From Pseudoxanthomonas beigongshangi (GTDB lineage: Bacteria; Pseudomonadota; Gammaproteobacteria; Xanthomonadales; Xanthomonadaceae), in assembly GCF_016820515.1 (NCBI RefSeq), contig NZ_JADHDV010000007.1, positions 62,001 through 126,000 on the forward strand: a stretch of 64,000 bases of DNA, read 5' to 3'. Both the position numbers and the translations under genes were made by a program. Shown here piece by piece: positions 17,247-25,732 of this stretch (positions are counted from its first letter, which is position 1; each line of letters opens with the position of its first letter). The notes under the pieces were generated by a model, which was given only the letters and a program-made list of their open reading frames with translations, was not told the origin of the DNA and searched no databases.

Positions 17247-19412
17247 TCAGAACCGGTGCGACCAGCTCAGCGACAGCACCCGTCCACGCCCGGCGACATA
17301 AGTGTCCTCGCGCGGCGTGCTCTGCGAGTAGTAGGTCACGTACTGCTCGTTGAACAGGTTCTCGATGCCGACGCTGAGCGTGCCGACCGGCAGACGGAAG
17401 CGACTGAGCAGATCCACGGTGGTGTAGCCGTTGAAGCGGGTGTTGGGATTGGTGACACCGCGGAAATCGAAGCTGCGATCCTGCGAGCGGCTGGCCTGCA
17501 GGCGCAGATCCGCCGACGGCGTCACCGGCACTTCCCAGAACGCGGTCCAGCGGTCGGGGCTGACGTTCACGCCCGGCAGGTCGCTGTCCACCCGGTTGTC
17601 GCGATCGCTGTCGTAGCGGCCTTCGCTGCGTGCGTACGCGACGCCGGCGCGCATGCCGTTCTCGGCCTGGTAGGCGACGCTGCCGTCGATGCCCTTGATC
17701 TCGGTGCGCTCGCGCGCGACCTTGTAGGTGCGGGTGGCGGTGTCGTAGTTCAGGCGCGCGCCGAGGTCCGAATCGGACCAGTACGCCGCCAGGTGCACCA
17801 GCCAGCGGCCGTTGTCGTAATCCAGGCCGATTTCCTGGTTGTCGGCGATGACCGGCTGCAGATCGACGAGGTTGGCGACACGCTGGTCGGGCGCGGTGAT
17901 GCCGCGCAGGACGCGGCCGATGTCGGCGACGGTGTAGCCCTCGGAGTACGAGGCGTAAAGCTTCAGCGTGTCGGTGACTTCCCAGACGATGCCGGCGTTG
18001 GGCATGGTCTCGCGGGTTTCCGGTTCGCCGCCCTCGACGAAGTAGCGGGTGCCGCGGACGCCCGGCGGGTTGGTGCGCTGATCCGGCACGGTCAGGTAGT
18101 CGTCCACCTTCAGCTTGCCGCGCTCGTGGCGCAGGCCGGCGGTGAGCATCAGCGATTCGGTCATCCACCATTCGGCCTGCACGAACGGCGACCACGATTC
18201 GTAGATGGTCTCCGGCACCCAGGCCATGCGCGCGCGCACCAGTTCCTGTTGGGTCTTGTCGCGGGCGATGTCCAGGCCCAGGGTCACGCGCAGGTTCTGG
18301 TCGAACAGGTTGCCGCGCGACCAGCTGAACTTGCCGCCCAGTTTCTCGGACAGGTTCTGCGACTGATCGAACCAGTGCGGGTCGCGGCCGTCGCCCCAGA
18401 AGTCTTCCCAGTCGGTGCTGCCGTAGCGGCCCTTGAAGTCCACCCAGTAAAGCTGCGCCTGCAGGTAGCCGCCGGCCAGGTCCTTGTCGGTGTAGTCCAC
18501 GCTCAGCGAGGTGGACAGGTTGCGGGTGCCCTCGCCGGGCTTGCTGCCACGCACCGAGGTCGCCAACTGGCCGGTGGCCGGGTTGCCGTTCACCGTCACA
18601 TAGTCGTTGTTGCCCACCAGCTCGTAGCGGTTGGCGCTGAGCTGCAGGCGACGGTTCTCGTCGATGTTCCAGCCGGCCTTGGCGAACAGGTTGTGGCTGC
18701 GCGCGTCCATCAGATCGCCCTGCACGTCGTTGACCGCGATCGCGCGGCCGTCGCCGTCGTAGTACAGCCCTTCGCTGGCGTAGGAGGCGCCGCCGACGAA
18801 ATCGAACGCGCCTTCGCGCATGCCGAACACGTAGGAGGCGCGGTAGCCGGTGCTGTCGCTCTCGTGCGGCAGCGCGGTGCTGGTGCCCACGGAAACATCG
18901 TGGAAGCGATCGCCGTCCTTGCGCGGCGCGCGCTTGGTGATGATGTTGATGATGCCGCCGGAAGCGCCCAGGCCCTGCATCGCGTTGGCGCCATGGATGA
19001 CTTCGATGCGTTCGATCATCGTCGGATCGATGGTGTGGCCGTCACGGCCGCCTTCGCGCAGCGGGGTGGACTGCGGCACGCCGTCCACCAGGTACAGCGG
19101 CTTGCGGCCGCGCAGGTTCTCGCCGGCGTTGGTCAGCTTCTGCCGCGAGGGCGTGAACGAGGGGATCAGGTTGGCCAGCACCTGTGACAGGTCCTGGGTC
19201 AGCGCCAGTTGCTGGTCGAGCTGGACCTTGTCGATCACGGTGATGGTGTTGGGCAGCGCGGCGGCGGAGTCGGGGATGCGGCTGGTGCTGGCCGAGACGC
19301 TGACACGGTCCAGTTCGACCGGCGCGTCGGTGGCGCCGGCCTGGGCGTGCGCAAGGGTGGGGAGGGCGGCCAGCAGGGCGGCCGCCAGCAAATGGGGACG
19401 ATGGGAATGCAT
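17247..19412 (-). CDS. TonB-dependent siderophore receptor
   Basis: A 721-residue outer-membrane receptor. Residues 1-24 form a signal peptide ending AHAQA. The plug follows (ALPNTITVIDKVQLDQQL, then a GGIINIITKRAP segment that ends plug domains), then a 22-strand-type barrel finishing LSLSWSHRF with the usual terminal Phe. The start MHSHRPHL at 19412 is fixed by the signal peptide; the open frame continues upstream without coding character. A Fur-like box sits 33 bp upstream. The plug is preceded by a VELDRVSVSAS TonB-box-like region. The ligand is unknown; a PepSY protein follows in the same operon. Confidence 0.92.
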   Translation of the reverse strand: MHSHRPHLLAAALLAALPTLAHAQAGATDAPVELDRVSVSASTSRIPDSAAALPNTITVIDKVQLDQQLALTQDLSQVLANLIPSFTPSRQKLTNAGENLRGRKPLYLVDGVPQSTPLREGGRDGHTIDPTMIERIEVIHGANAMQGLGASGGIINIITKRAPRKDGDRFHDVSVGTSTALPHESDSTGYRASYVFGMREGAFDFVGGASYASEGLYYDGDGRAIAVNDVQGDLMDARSHNLFAKAGWNIDENRRLQLSANRYELVGNNDYVTVNGNPATGQLATSVRGSKPGEGTRNLSTSLSVDYTDKDLAGGYLQAQLYWVDFKGRYGSTDWEDFWGDGRDPHWFDQSQNLSEKLGGKFSWSRGNLFDQNLRVTLGLDIARDKTQQELVRARMAWVPETIYESWSPFVQAEWWMTESLMLTAGLRHERGKLKVDDYLTVPDQRTNPPGVRGTRYFVEGGEPETRETMPNAGIVWEVTDTLKLYASYSEGYTVADIGRVLRGITAPDQRVANLVDLQPVIADNQEIGLDYDNGRWLVHLAAYWSDSDLGARLNYDTATRTYKVARERTEIKGIDGSVAYQAENGMRAGVAYARSEGRYDSDRDNRVDSDLPGVNVSPDRWTAFWEVPVTPSADLRLQASRSQDRSFDFRGVTNPNTRFNGYTTVDLLSRFRLPVGTLSVGIENLFNEQYVTYYSQSTPREDTYVAGRGRVLSLSWSHRF

Positions 19413-19444
19413 GGGATGGGGGGTGGAGTGAAATCGGCGGCATT

Positions 19445-19463
19445 GTAAATGAGAAACGTTATC
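19445..19463 (-). promoter_or_regulatory. Putative Fur box of the siderophore receptor operon
   Basis: The minus strand reads GATAACGTTTCTCATTTAC, matching about 13 of 19 positions of the consensus GATAATGATAATCATTATC. It lies 33 bp upstream of the receptor start codon, a usual place for Fur repression. Confidence 0.65.
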
Positions 19464-19612
19464 GGTACGAGCGCGGGCCGGCTTCCGGAATGGCGCGGCG
19501 TCCTGGCTTTTTAGGAGCTTTCCGATGGTCCCCAGGGCGGCCGGCATGGTCTTTTCCGGAGGCGCGCCGGGAGGGGAATCCCCGGCGCATCGCCCGGAGT
19601 CCTCGCCATCCC

Positions 19613-20431
19613 ATGAACAGCTGGAACATAGAACCGAACACGGTGTCCGATGGGGCCGGATCGCTTCCGCCGGCCGCCCCGAGGGCGCCCCAGAACCCTG
19701 CCTCGCCATTCGCCACCGCGCAGGAGCCCAGGCTCAACGAAACCGCGCTGACCGCGATGGCGGGGGCGCGCCAGGCCTTCTTCACCGGCCTGGGCAACGT
19801 CAGGCCGTATCCACTGCCGCCGCCCCGGCACCCTGTCTTCACCCGCGGTCCGATCTGGCCGGCGCTGCGCCAGGCCTGGCGGGTGATCCAGCGTCCCGAT
19901 ACCACGCTGATCTTCAGCGATGGGCTTTCCGATCCTTTCGACCCCTTCGACCCGGGCAATCCGTTGGACGCCGCCGGCGCGGGCACGACGACGCCCGGTC
20001 TGGGGATCGAGGTCTACGCCGAAGCGCGTGGCGCGCTGGCCGATCCGGGGACCTCCTGGTTGTTCGATCTGGTCCACCAGGTCAGCCAGAACGCGGTGGC
20101 CCACGGTCGTTTCCTGTCGCTGCTGCGCGAGCAGGGCGCCTTCAGCCTGCAGATGAGGGTGGCGGGCCTGCCCGATGCCTGGCGTTCCGCCAGCGGGTTG
20201 GTGACCGTCCTGGTTGGCGTGCGCGCGGCGACCGTGCCCGCCGCGTTCCCCTCGCCGCGCGGCCGGGTCAGGGCGGTCGCGCTGACCATGCTTCCCGCGG
20301 CCCGCCGGTTGGCCCTGGAGCAGGAGGAGGGTGGCTTCGTCGGTCAGTTGGCTGGTTTGGTCGAGCAACTGGGCGAGACCCCGGGCGGACACCTCAACGA
20401 TCCCGCGCCCGCCTTCGGGAGTCCCGCATGA
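19613..20431 (+). CDS. Hypothetical protein, possible suppressor-of-fused (SUFU)-like domain
   Basis: A 272-residue soluble protein read from the ATG at 19613; the frame is open further upstream. The first 50 residues are Pro/Ala rich. The middle region TTLIFSDGLSDPFDPFD near residue 100 followed by GLGIEVYAEARG and SWLFDLVHQVSQ resembles bacterial SUFU-like proteins, some of which are immunity proteins of polymorphic toxin systems. There is no signal peptide or membrane segment. The stop overlaps the next start (ATGA), tying it to a SUKH-like gene. No toxin gene is adjacent. Family assignment is tentative. Confidence 0.55.
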   Translation: MNSWNIEPNTVSDGAGSLPPAAPRAPQNPASPFATAQEPRLNETALTAMAGARQAFFTGLGNVRPYPLPPPRHPVFTRGPIWPALRQAWRVIQRPDTTLIFSDGLSDPFDPFDPGNPLDAAGAGTTTPGLGIEVYAEARGALADPGTSWLFDLVHQVSQNAVAHGRFLSLLREQGAFSLQMRVAGLPDAWRSASGLVTVLVGVRAATVPAAFPSPRGRVRAVALTMLPAARRLALEQEEGGFVGQLAGLVEQLGETPGGHLNDPAPAFGSPA

Positions 20432-21090
20432 AGCGCGGGAGCGGTTTCGCCGAGCGTGTCGCCGCGGCCTTTCCGATCGCCAATCCGCTACCGCCCCTGC
20501 TTTGGCAGGCGCTGGACTGGCTGGACGTGAATGGCTTTGTCGGCGGCGGAAGAAGCGGGCAGGTCGCGCGCCTGTATCCCGGCCAGGAACCGGGATCCTC
20601 GCGGGTGACGCTGAGGATACCCGCGAGGGACGACACCCGGGCCTGGACGCGCAGCGAGCATCCGCGGGTCAACGACCGCCTGGTGCTGTTCGTCGATACC
20701 GGCTTGGATGGTTCCCGCGCCGGCCTGTGGCTGGACGACCATGGCCACCAGCGGCTGGTCCATGTCGGCGCGCCCGAAGGGCCGGCGCTGCTGTGCGAAC
20801 TGGCCGACGATCCGGTGCACCTGCTGCGCCTGCTGGCCCTGGGCTATCCGGAACTGTCGGCGCCGGACTATTTCGCGATGGCGCCGGCCGAGGCCTATGC
20901 CATGGGCTATGGCCTGGCGGAAGACTATCTGGCGCCGCTGCGGTTCCGCGCCTACGTCGAACGCGATCTGGATCTGGACGTCCCGGCGACCGCATCGATC
21001 ATCGTCAGGCGGATCGCCAGCCTGCATGATCGCCAATCCGATGATCGCTTCTGGCGCTGGCTGGCCGAAACCCGGAATGGACAAGCGTGA
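20428..21090 (+). CDS. Hypothetical protein resembling SMI1/KNR4 (SUKH) family
   Basis: A 220-residue soluble protein whose ATG overlaps the preceding stop. The segment LFVDTGLDGSRAGLWLDD, then RLVHVGAPEG, then ADDPVHLLRLLALGYPEL (residues about 90-150) is the pattern of SMI1/KNR4 (SUKH) proteins, a large immunity-protein superfamily. The C-terminal 60 residues are charged and unassigned. With the SUFU-like partner it may form a small orphan immunity cassette. No secreted toxin, Rhs or VgrG gene is in the window, so this is inference from family resemblance. Confidence 0.55.
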   Translation: MKRGSGFAERVAAAFPIANPLPPLLWQALDWLDVNGFVGGGRSGQVARLYPGQEPGSSRVTLRIPARDDTRAWTRSEHPRVNDRLVLFVDTGLDGSRAGLWLDDHGHQRLVHVGAPEGPALLCELADDPVHLLRLLALGYPELSAPDYFAMAPAEAYAMGYGLAEDYLAPLRFRAYVERDLDLDVPATASIIVRRIASLHDRQSDDRFWRWLAETRNGQA

Positions 21091-21114
21091 CAGCCGTGGC
21101 CGCCGCCGTACGAA

Positions 21115-22080
21115 TCAGTCGCCGAAGCGCGCCTGCACGTCCGCCCGCGTGGGCATCGCCAATGCCGCGCCCGCGCGTTCGGTCGACAACGCGGCATAAC
21201 GGTTGGCGAAGCGCACGTGCTCGGCGAACGCCGCGTCCGGCGCATGCACCAGCGACGCGGCCAGCGCGCCGTTGAAGGCATCGCCCGCGCCGGTGGTGTC
21301 GATCGCGGTCACCGACTCGGCCGCGTGCCGATAGAACATCCTGGCATCGCCGCGTTGCTGCTCCTCGGCGTGCGAGACGAACACGCCGGTGGCGCCGAGG
21401 GTGATGACCACCGTCCCGCGCGGCAGCACTTCACGGCACAGCGCGTGCAGGCGCTGGCCGTCCAGCGCGGCCACATCCTCCGGCGCCACCCGTTCGCCGA
21501 CATGGCGGGCGAGCAGGGCGGCGAACTCGGTTTCGTTGGGTGTCAGCACGTCGGCCAGCGACAGCAGCTCGACGGTGGTCGCGGAGTTGGCCGGGGCGGG
21601 GTTGAGCAGCGTGGGCACCCCGTGTCCGCGCGCAGCGCGCAGGGCGGCCAGCACGCTGTCCAGCGGTGATTCCAGTTGCACCAGCAGCGCGCCGGCGCCG
21701 GTGATCGCGTCGCGTTGCGTCTCGACGAAATCGACCGACAGATCCGCGTTGGCGCCGGCGCCAATCACGATGGTGTTGCGCCCCATCGCATCGACGTAGA
21801 TGCCGGCGGTGCCGGTCGGTTCGGCCGATGCCTGCGCGATCAGCGTCACGCCGTTGTCCGCGGCCAGGCCGCGCGCCAGTTGCCCGCCGGCGTCATCGCC
21901 CAGCGCACAGACGAAACGCGTGTCCGCGCCGGCGCGCACCGAGGCGATGGCCTGGTTGAAGCCCTTGCCGCCAGGGCCGGTGTCGTAGCGGCCGGCGATG
22001 GTGGCGCCGGGCGCCGGCAGCTGATCGCAGCGCCAGACGTGATCGACATTGAAGGAACCGACGAGGGTGACGCTGGGCAT
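21115..22080 (-). CDS. rbsK: Ribokinase (PfkB family)
   Basis: Phosphorylates ribose with ATP to ribose-5-phosphate. The 321-residue protein has the N-terminal substrate signature GPGGKGFNQAIA near residue 36 and the PfkB catalytic signature DTTGAGDAFNGAL near 258, with Asp as catalytic base. Total length is close to the roughly 310 typical of RbsK. It lies 82 bp downstream of a concentrative nucleoside transporter, so the pair probably salvages the ribose of imported nucleosides. Another PfkB sugar kinase is possible but the family N-terminus favours ribokinase. Confidence 0.88.
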   Translation of the reverse strand: MPSVTLVGSFNVDHVWRCDQLPAPGATIAGRYDTGPGGKGFNQAIASVRAGADTRFVCALGDDAGGQLARGLAADNGVTLIAQASAEPTGTAGIYVDAMGRNTIVIGAGANADLSVDFVETQRDAITGAGALLVQLESPLDSVLAALRAARGHGVPTLLNPAPANSATTVELLSLADVLTPNETEFAALLARHVGERVAPEDVAALDGQRLHALCREVLPRGTVVITLGATGVFVSHAEEQQRGDARMFYRHAAESVTAIDTTGAGDAFNGALAASLVHAPDAAFAEHVRFANRYAALSTERAGAALAMPTRADVQARFGD

Positions 22081-22162
22081 GGAGGTGGTCAGCTTGTTCC
22101 GGGCGGGGCGGTTGCCCGCTGGAGCACATCGTCTCCGGCGGTGTGGTAGCGGAAGGCGGCGA

Positions 22163-23461
22163 TCAGCCGAAGTGGGTCAGCACGCCGGCAATCGTCGCGG
22201 TCATGAAGGTGGCGATGGAACCACCCAGCACCGCGCGCAGGCCGAAGCGCGCCAGGTCGGCGCGGCGCTCCGGCGCGAGGCCGCCGATGCCGCCGATCTG
22301 GATCGCGATCGAGCTGAAGTTGGCGAAGCCGCACAGCGCATAGGTCGCGATCAGACGGCCTTCGTCGCTCAGCATCATGCCCGGCACCTGGCCGTTCACG
22401 ACCTTGGCCAGTTCGGTGTAGGCGACGAATTCGTTGATCACGACCTTCTGGCCAATCAGCGAACCCACGGTGGTCGCGTCCGCCCACGGCGTACCGATCA
22501 CCCAGGCGATCGGCGCCAGCAGGTAACCCAGCAGGGTGGACAGGCTGGTCGGCTTGCCCAGCATCGCCTGCAGGCCGCTGATTTCGCCCAGCCAGGTCAG
22601 CGGGGCGTTGAGCAGCGCGATCAGGGCGATGAAGGCCAGCAGCATCGCGCCGATGTTCAGCGCCAGGCGCAGGCCGTCGCCGGCACCGGCCGCGGCCGCA
22701 TCGATGACGTTGCTGGTGGTCTTCTCCACTTCCATCTTCACCGTGCCGCGGGTCAGCGGCGTGCCGGTTTCCGGAATCAGCAGCTTGGCCACGACCAGGG
22801 TGGCGGGCGCGGCCATGATCGAGGCCGCCAGCAGGTGCTTGGCGTAGAACGCCTGCTGCACCGGATCGCTGCCGCCGAGCATGCCCACGTAGGCCGCCAG
22901 CACGCCGCCGGCGATGTGGGCCATGCCGCCGATCATCATGGTGATCAGTTCGGACTCGGTCATCCGCGGGATGTACGGGCGCACGGTCAGCGGCGCCTCG
23001 GTCTGGCCGATGAACACGCTGGCGCACACGCTGGTGGTTTCGGCGCCGGACACGTTCATCACCTTGGTGATGGCCCAGGCCATCGCCCGCACCACCGCCT
23101 GCATCACGCCCAGGTGATACAGCACGCCCATCAGCGCGGAGAAGAAGATGATGGTGGGCAGGACCTGGAAGGCGAAGATGAAGCCCACCTTGGAGGTGTC
23201 CATCAGGCCGCCGAAGATGAAGTTGGAGCCCTCGTTGACGAAGCTCAGCACCTTCACGAAGCCCTGGCCGAGCCAGTCGAACACGTCGCGGCCGCCGGGC
23301 ACCAGCAGGACGATGGCGGCGAAGCCAATCTGGAGCAGGATGCCGGTGACCACCAGCCGCCAGTCGACGGCGCGGCGATTGTTCGAGAACAGCCAGGCGA
23401 TACCGATCAGTACCACCAGGCCGAACAGGCCGAAGCCGATCCGCCCCAGAGCTTCCACCAT
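22163..23461 (-). CDS. Concentrative nucleoside transporter (CNT/NupC family)
   Basis: A 432-residue polytopic inner-membrane protein. The family signatures are GFIFAFQVLP near residue 115, the VSGAETTSVCASVFIGQTEAPL segment (positions 158-180) that lines the nucleoside site, and GGMAHIAGGVLAAYVGMLGG near 198, then CGFANFSSIAIQIGG near 385. CNT proteins import nucleosides with H+ or Na+. With ribokinase directly downstream, uptake and ribose salvage are likely coordinated. I see no obvious operator upstream in the 90 bp before the next gene. Confidence 0.93.
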   Translation of the reverse strand: MVEALGRIGFGLFGLVVLIGIAWLFSNNRRAVDWRLVVTGILLQIGFAAIVLLVPGGRDVFDWLGQGFVKVLSFVNEGSNFIFGGLMDTSKVGFIFAFQVLPTIIFFSALMGVLYHLGVMQAVVRAMAWAITKVMNVSGAETTSVCASVFIGQTEAPLTVRPYIPRMTESELITMMIGGMAHIAGGVLAAYVGMLGGSDPVQQAFYAKHLLAASIMAAPATLVVAKLLIPETGTPLTRGTVKMEVEKTTSNVIDAAAAGAGDGLRLALNIGAMLLAFIALIALLNAPLTWLGEISGLQAMLGKPTSLSTLLGYLLAPIAWVIGTPWADATTVGSLIGQKVVINEFVAYTELAKVVNGQVPGMMLSDEGRLIATYALCGFANFSSIAIQIGGIGGLAPERRADLARFGLRAVLGGSIATFMTATIAGVLTHFG

Positions 23462-23551
23462 GCAATCCCCCAGACCACTACGCGTCGTTCAAAGGCGGGC
23501 AGTCTAGCAGGCCGGGCGAGCCGGCCTGCCTGAATCGCGCTCCAGCGGGGC

Positions 23552-24127
23552 TCAGCCGACCCCGAAGCAGGCTACCCACGCGGCCAGGCCCAGGAACACC
23601 AGCGCCGCGACCGTGCGCGCCAGCTTCAGCGGCAGCCGGTCGGCGAACCGGTGGCCCAGCCACACCACCGGCAGGTTGGCCACCAGCATGCCCAGGGTGG
23701 TGCCGGCGATGACCTGCCACAGCGGGTCGTAGCGGGTGCCCAGCAGCACCGTCGCCACCTGGGTCTTGTCGCCGATTTCGGCCAGGAAGAACGCGACCGT
23801 GGTCGCCACGAAGGCGCCGTAGGCCGGCAGTTTCTCTTCGTCCTCGTCCAGCTTGTCCGGCTTGAGCGTCCACAGCGCGACCGCCAGGAAGCTCGCGGCC
23901 ACGCCCCAGCGCAGCACGTCCGGCGACAGCCAGCGGGTCAGTTCGGCTCCCAGCCAGGCGGAGATGGCGTGGTTGACCAGGGTGGCGGCGAGAATGCCCC
24001 AGGCGATCGGCCAGGGCTTGCGGTAGCGCGCGGCCAGCAACAGGGCGAGCAGTTGGGTCTTGTCGCCGATCTCGGCGAGCGCGACCGTGCCGGTGGAGAC
24101 CAGCAGGGCCTGGAACGACAGCAACAT
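23552..24127 (-). CDS. UPF0016/GDT1 family cation exporter (putative Mn2+ exporter)
   Basis: A 191-residue membrane protein with two repeats of the UPF0016 motif E-x-G-D-K-(S/T): ALAEIGDKTQLLALLLAARY near residue 14 and FLAEIGDKTQVATVLLGTRY near 118. Such proteins (GDT1, TMEM165, MneA) transport Mn2+ or Ca2+. The start MLLSFQALL at 24127 is chosen because longer frames run into the leader RNA. A yybP-ykoY-type riboswitch precedes it, supporting a role in Mn2+ export induced by high Mn2+. The protein has six predicted helices. Confidence 0.9.
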   Translation of the reverse strand: MLLSFQALLVSTGTVALAEIGDKTQLLALLLAARYRKPWPIAWGILAATLVNHAISAWLGAELTRWLSPDVLRWGVAASFLAVALWTLKPDKLDEDEEKLPAYGAFVATTVAFFLAEIGDKTQVATVLLGTRYDPLWQVIAGTTLGMLVANLPVVWLGHRFADRLPLKLARTVAALVFLGLAAWVACFGVG

Positions 24128-24199
24128 CAGGAACTCCGGAGCCGGGCTTCGCATGGACGCGAAGGCAAACGCACGCAGCCCGGCCCGGGTCGCGTCGCG

Positions 24200-24317
24200 C
24201 TTGCCTTCGGTCTTGCCCGACGAAGTCTTTGCTTCGTCCCCCGCACCATGGCGTGCCGCCAAGTGTGTTGATGCAGGGTATCCGCGCGTGGCGGACGGGC
24301 TACTCCCCGGAGGTAAG
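24200..24317 (-). promoter_or_regulatory. yybP-ykoY manganese riboswitch
   Basis: On the minus strand the leader contains GGGGAGTAGC (24308-24299), CATCAACACACTTGG (24273-24259) and GGGCAAGACC (24218-24209), the conserved core elements of the yybP-ykoY family. Closing stem P1 is formed by CTTACCTCCGG (24317-24307) and CCGAAGGCAAG (24210-24200), 9 of 11 pairs. It lies 73-190 nt upstream of the start of the UPF0016 exporter, a well-known genomic companion. These RNAs bind Mn2+ and switch on exporter expression. Confidence 0.9.
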
Positions 24318-24394
24318 TGCGCGCATTCTAGCGGAGGCCCGCGGTCGCGGGCGTAAACTGTTCTCATTTACCCGTCCGTGCGAGGTTGCCGTCC

Positions 24395-25366
24395 ATGCAG
24401 TACCGCCGCCTGGGAAGCTCCGGATTGCAGTTGTCGGCACTCTCCTTCGGCAGCTGGGTGACGTTCGGCGATCGCGTCGGGCGCGAAGCCGCGCGCGATC
24501 TGCTGGCCTGCGCGTGGGACCATGGCGTCAATTTCTTCGACAACGCCGAAAGCTATGCCCAGGGCGCGTCGGAAACGGTGATGGGCCAGGCGTTGCGCGA
24601 TCTGGGCCTGCCGCGCGATGGCTACTGCGTCTCCAGCAAGGTCTTCTTCGGTTCGGCCGAAACGCCCCGCCCGACCCAGCGCGGGCTCTCGCGCAAGCAC
24701 GTCACCGACGCCTGCCACGCGGCGTTGGCGCGTCTGCAGGTCGATTATCTGGATCTGTTCTTCTGCCATCGTCCCGATCCGGAAACGCCGATCGAGGAAA
24801 CGGTCTGGGCGATGGACGCGCTGGTCCGGCAGGGCAAGGTGCTGTATTGGGGCACCTCGGAGTGGCCGGCGACGCAGATCCGCGAGGCCGCCCGCGTCGC
24901 GCGCCAGCATCACCTGCACGGCCCGACCATGGAGCAGCCGCAGTACAACCTGCTGCGACGCCAGCGGGTCGAGCTCGAATACGCGCCGCTGTATGCCGAA
25001 CTCGGCCTCGGCACCACCACATGGTCGCCGCTGGGCTCCGGCCTGCTGACCGGCAAATACAACGACGGCATTCCGGACGATACCCGCCTGGGCCACGCCG
25101 GCAACGAGGAGTTGCAGCGGATGGTGATCGGCACCGCCGGTGACCGCAAGCTGGAGCGCGCGCGCCGCTTCACCGCGCTGGCGGCCGAACTCGGCGAAGC
25201 CCCGGCGCCATTGGCGATCGCGTGGTGCCTGCGCAATCCGCATGTGTCCACCGTCATCACCGGCGCCAGCAGGGTCGGGCAATTGCAACAGAATCTGACC
25301 GCCATCGATCTGGCGCAGCGTTACGACGAAACCGTCTGGGAACGACTGGGCGCCGCCGCCAGCTGA
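24395..25366 (+). CDS. Aldo/keto reductase (Kv-beta/YghZ-like)
   Basis: A 323-residue NADPH-dependent oxidoreductase starting MQYRRLGSSGLQLSALSFGSW at the ATG at 24395. Catalytic residues are visible: Asp and Tyr in FFDNAESYAQG near residue 50, Lys in CVSSKVFFG near 80 and His in LFFCHRPDP near 124. The nucleotide-phosphate region WSPLGSGLLTGKY near 210 and late VITGASRVGQLQQN are typical of Kv-beta-like reductases. Similar proteins reduce small aldehydes such as methylglyoxal. It is divergent from the manganese exporter; the substrate is not determinable. Confidence 0.9.
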   Translation: MQYRRLGSSGLQLSALSFGSWVTFGDRVGREAARDLLACAWDHGVNFFDNAESYAQGASETVMGQALRDLGLPRDGYCVSSKVFFGSAETPRPTQRGLSRKHVTDACHAALARLQVDYLDLFFCHRPDPETPIEETVWAMDALVRQGKVLYWGTSEWPATQIREAARVARQHHLHGPTMEQPQYNLLRRQRVELEYAPLYAELGLGTTTWSPLGSGLLTGKYNDGIPDDTRLGHAGNEELQRMVIGTAGDRKLERARRFTALAAELGEAPAPLAIAWCLRNPHVSTVITGASRVGQLQQNLTAIDLAQRYDETVWERLGAAAS

Positions 25367-25381
25367 CAAGACTTGGATCTG

Positions 25382-25672
25382 ACCCCCTCCCCCGTTCACG
25401 GGGGAGGGCCGGGGTGGGGGCAAGCCGAAGCCGATGATCTCGACGCTCCGATCAGCCACCGAAAGCCATTCACCCAAAACCACCACAACACATGACCAAT
25501 CCCGCCGCGTGACTCCAACGTTCACACGGCGCCATGTACCCCCTCCTCCGTTCACGGGGGAGGGCCGGGGTGGGCGCAAGCCGAAGCCGATGATCTCGAC
25601 GCTCCGTTCAGCCACCGAAAGCCATTCACACAAAACCACCACAACACATGACCAACGACACGGCGTGACTCC
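25382..25672. repeat. Tandem direct repeat, 135-bp unit at 156-bp spacing
   Basis: Two near-identical copies, 25382-25516 and 25538-25672, fill most of the 366-bp gap between the aldo/keto reductase and the ABC genes. Each begins with the palindromic CCCCGTTCACGGGGGAGGG-type core, continues GCAAGCCGAAGCCGATGAT and ends ACATGACCAA(T/C) to GTGACTCC. They differ at only a few positions outside a variable 21-bp spacer. Short ORFs here mirror the repeat and lack coding character. The palindromic C/G core resembles dispersed REP-like repeats. Confidence 0.9.
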
Positions 25673-25732
25673 CGGCAGGGGAGTCCGCGAGGTGCCGATG
25701 CCGATACTGCGGCCCTATCCGCAGGAGCGGCC

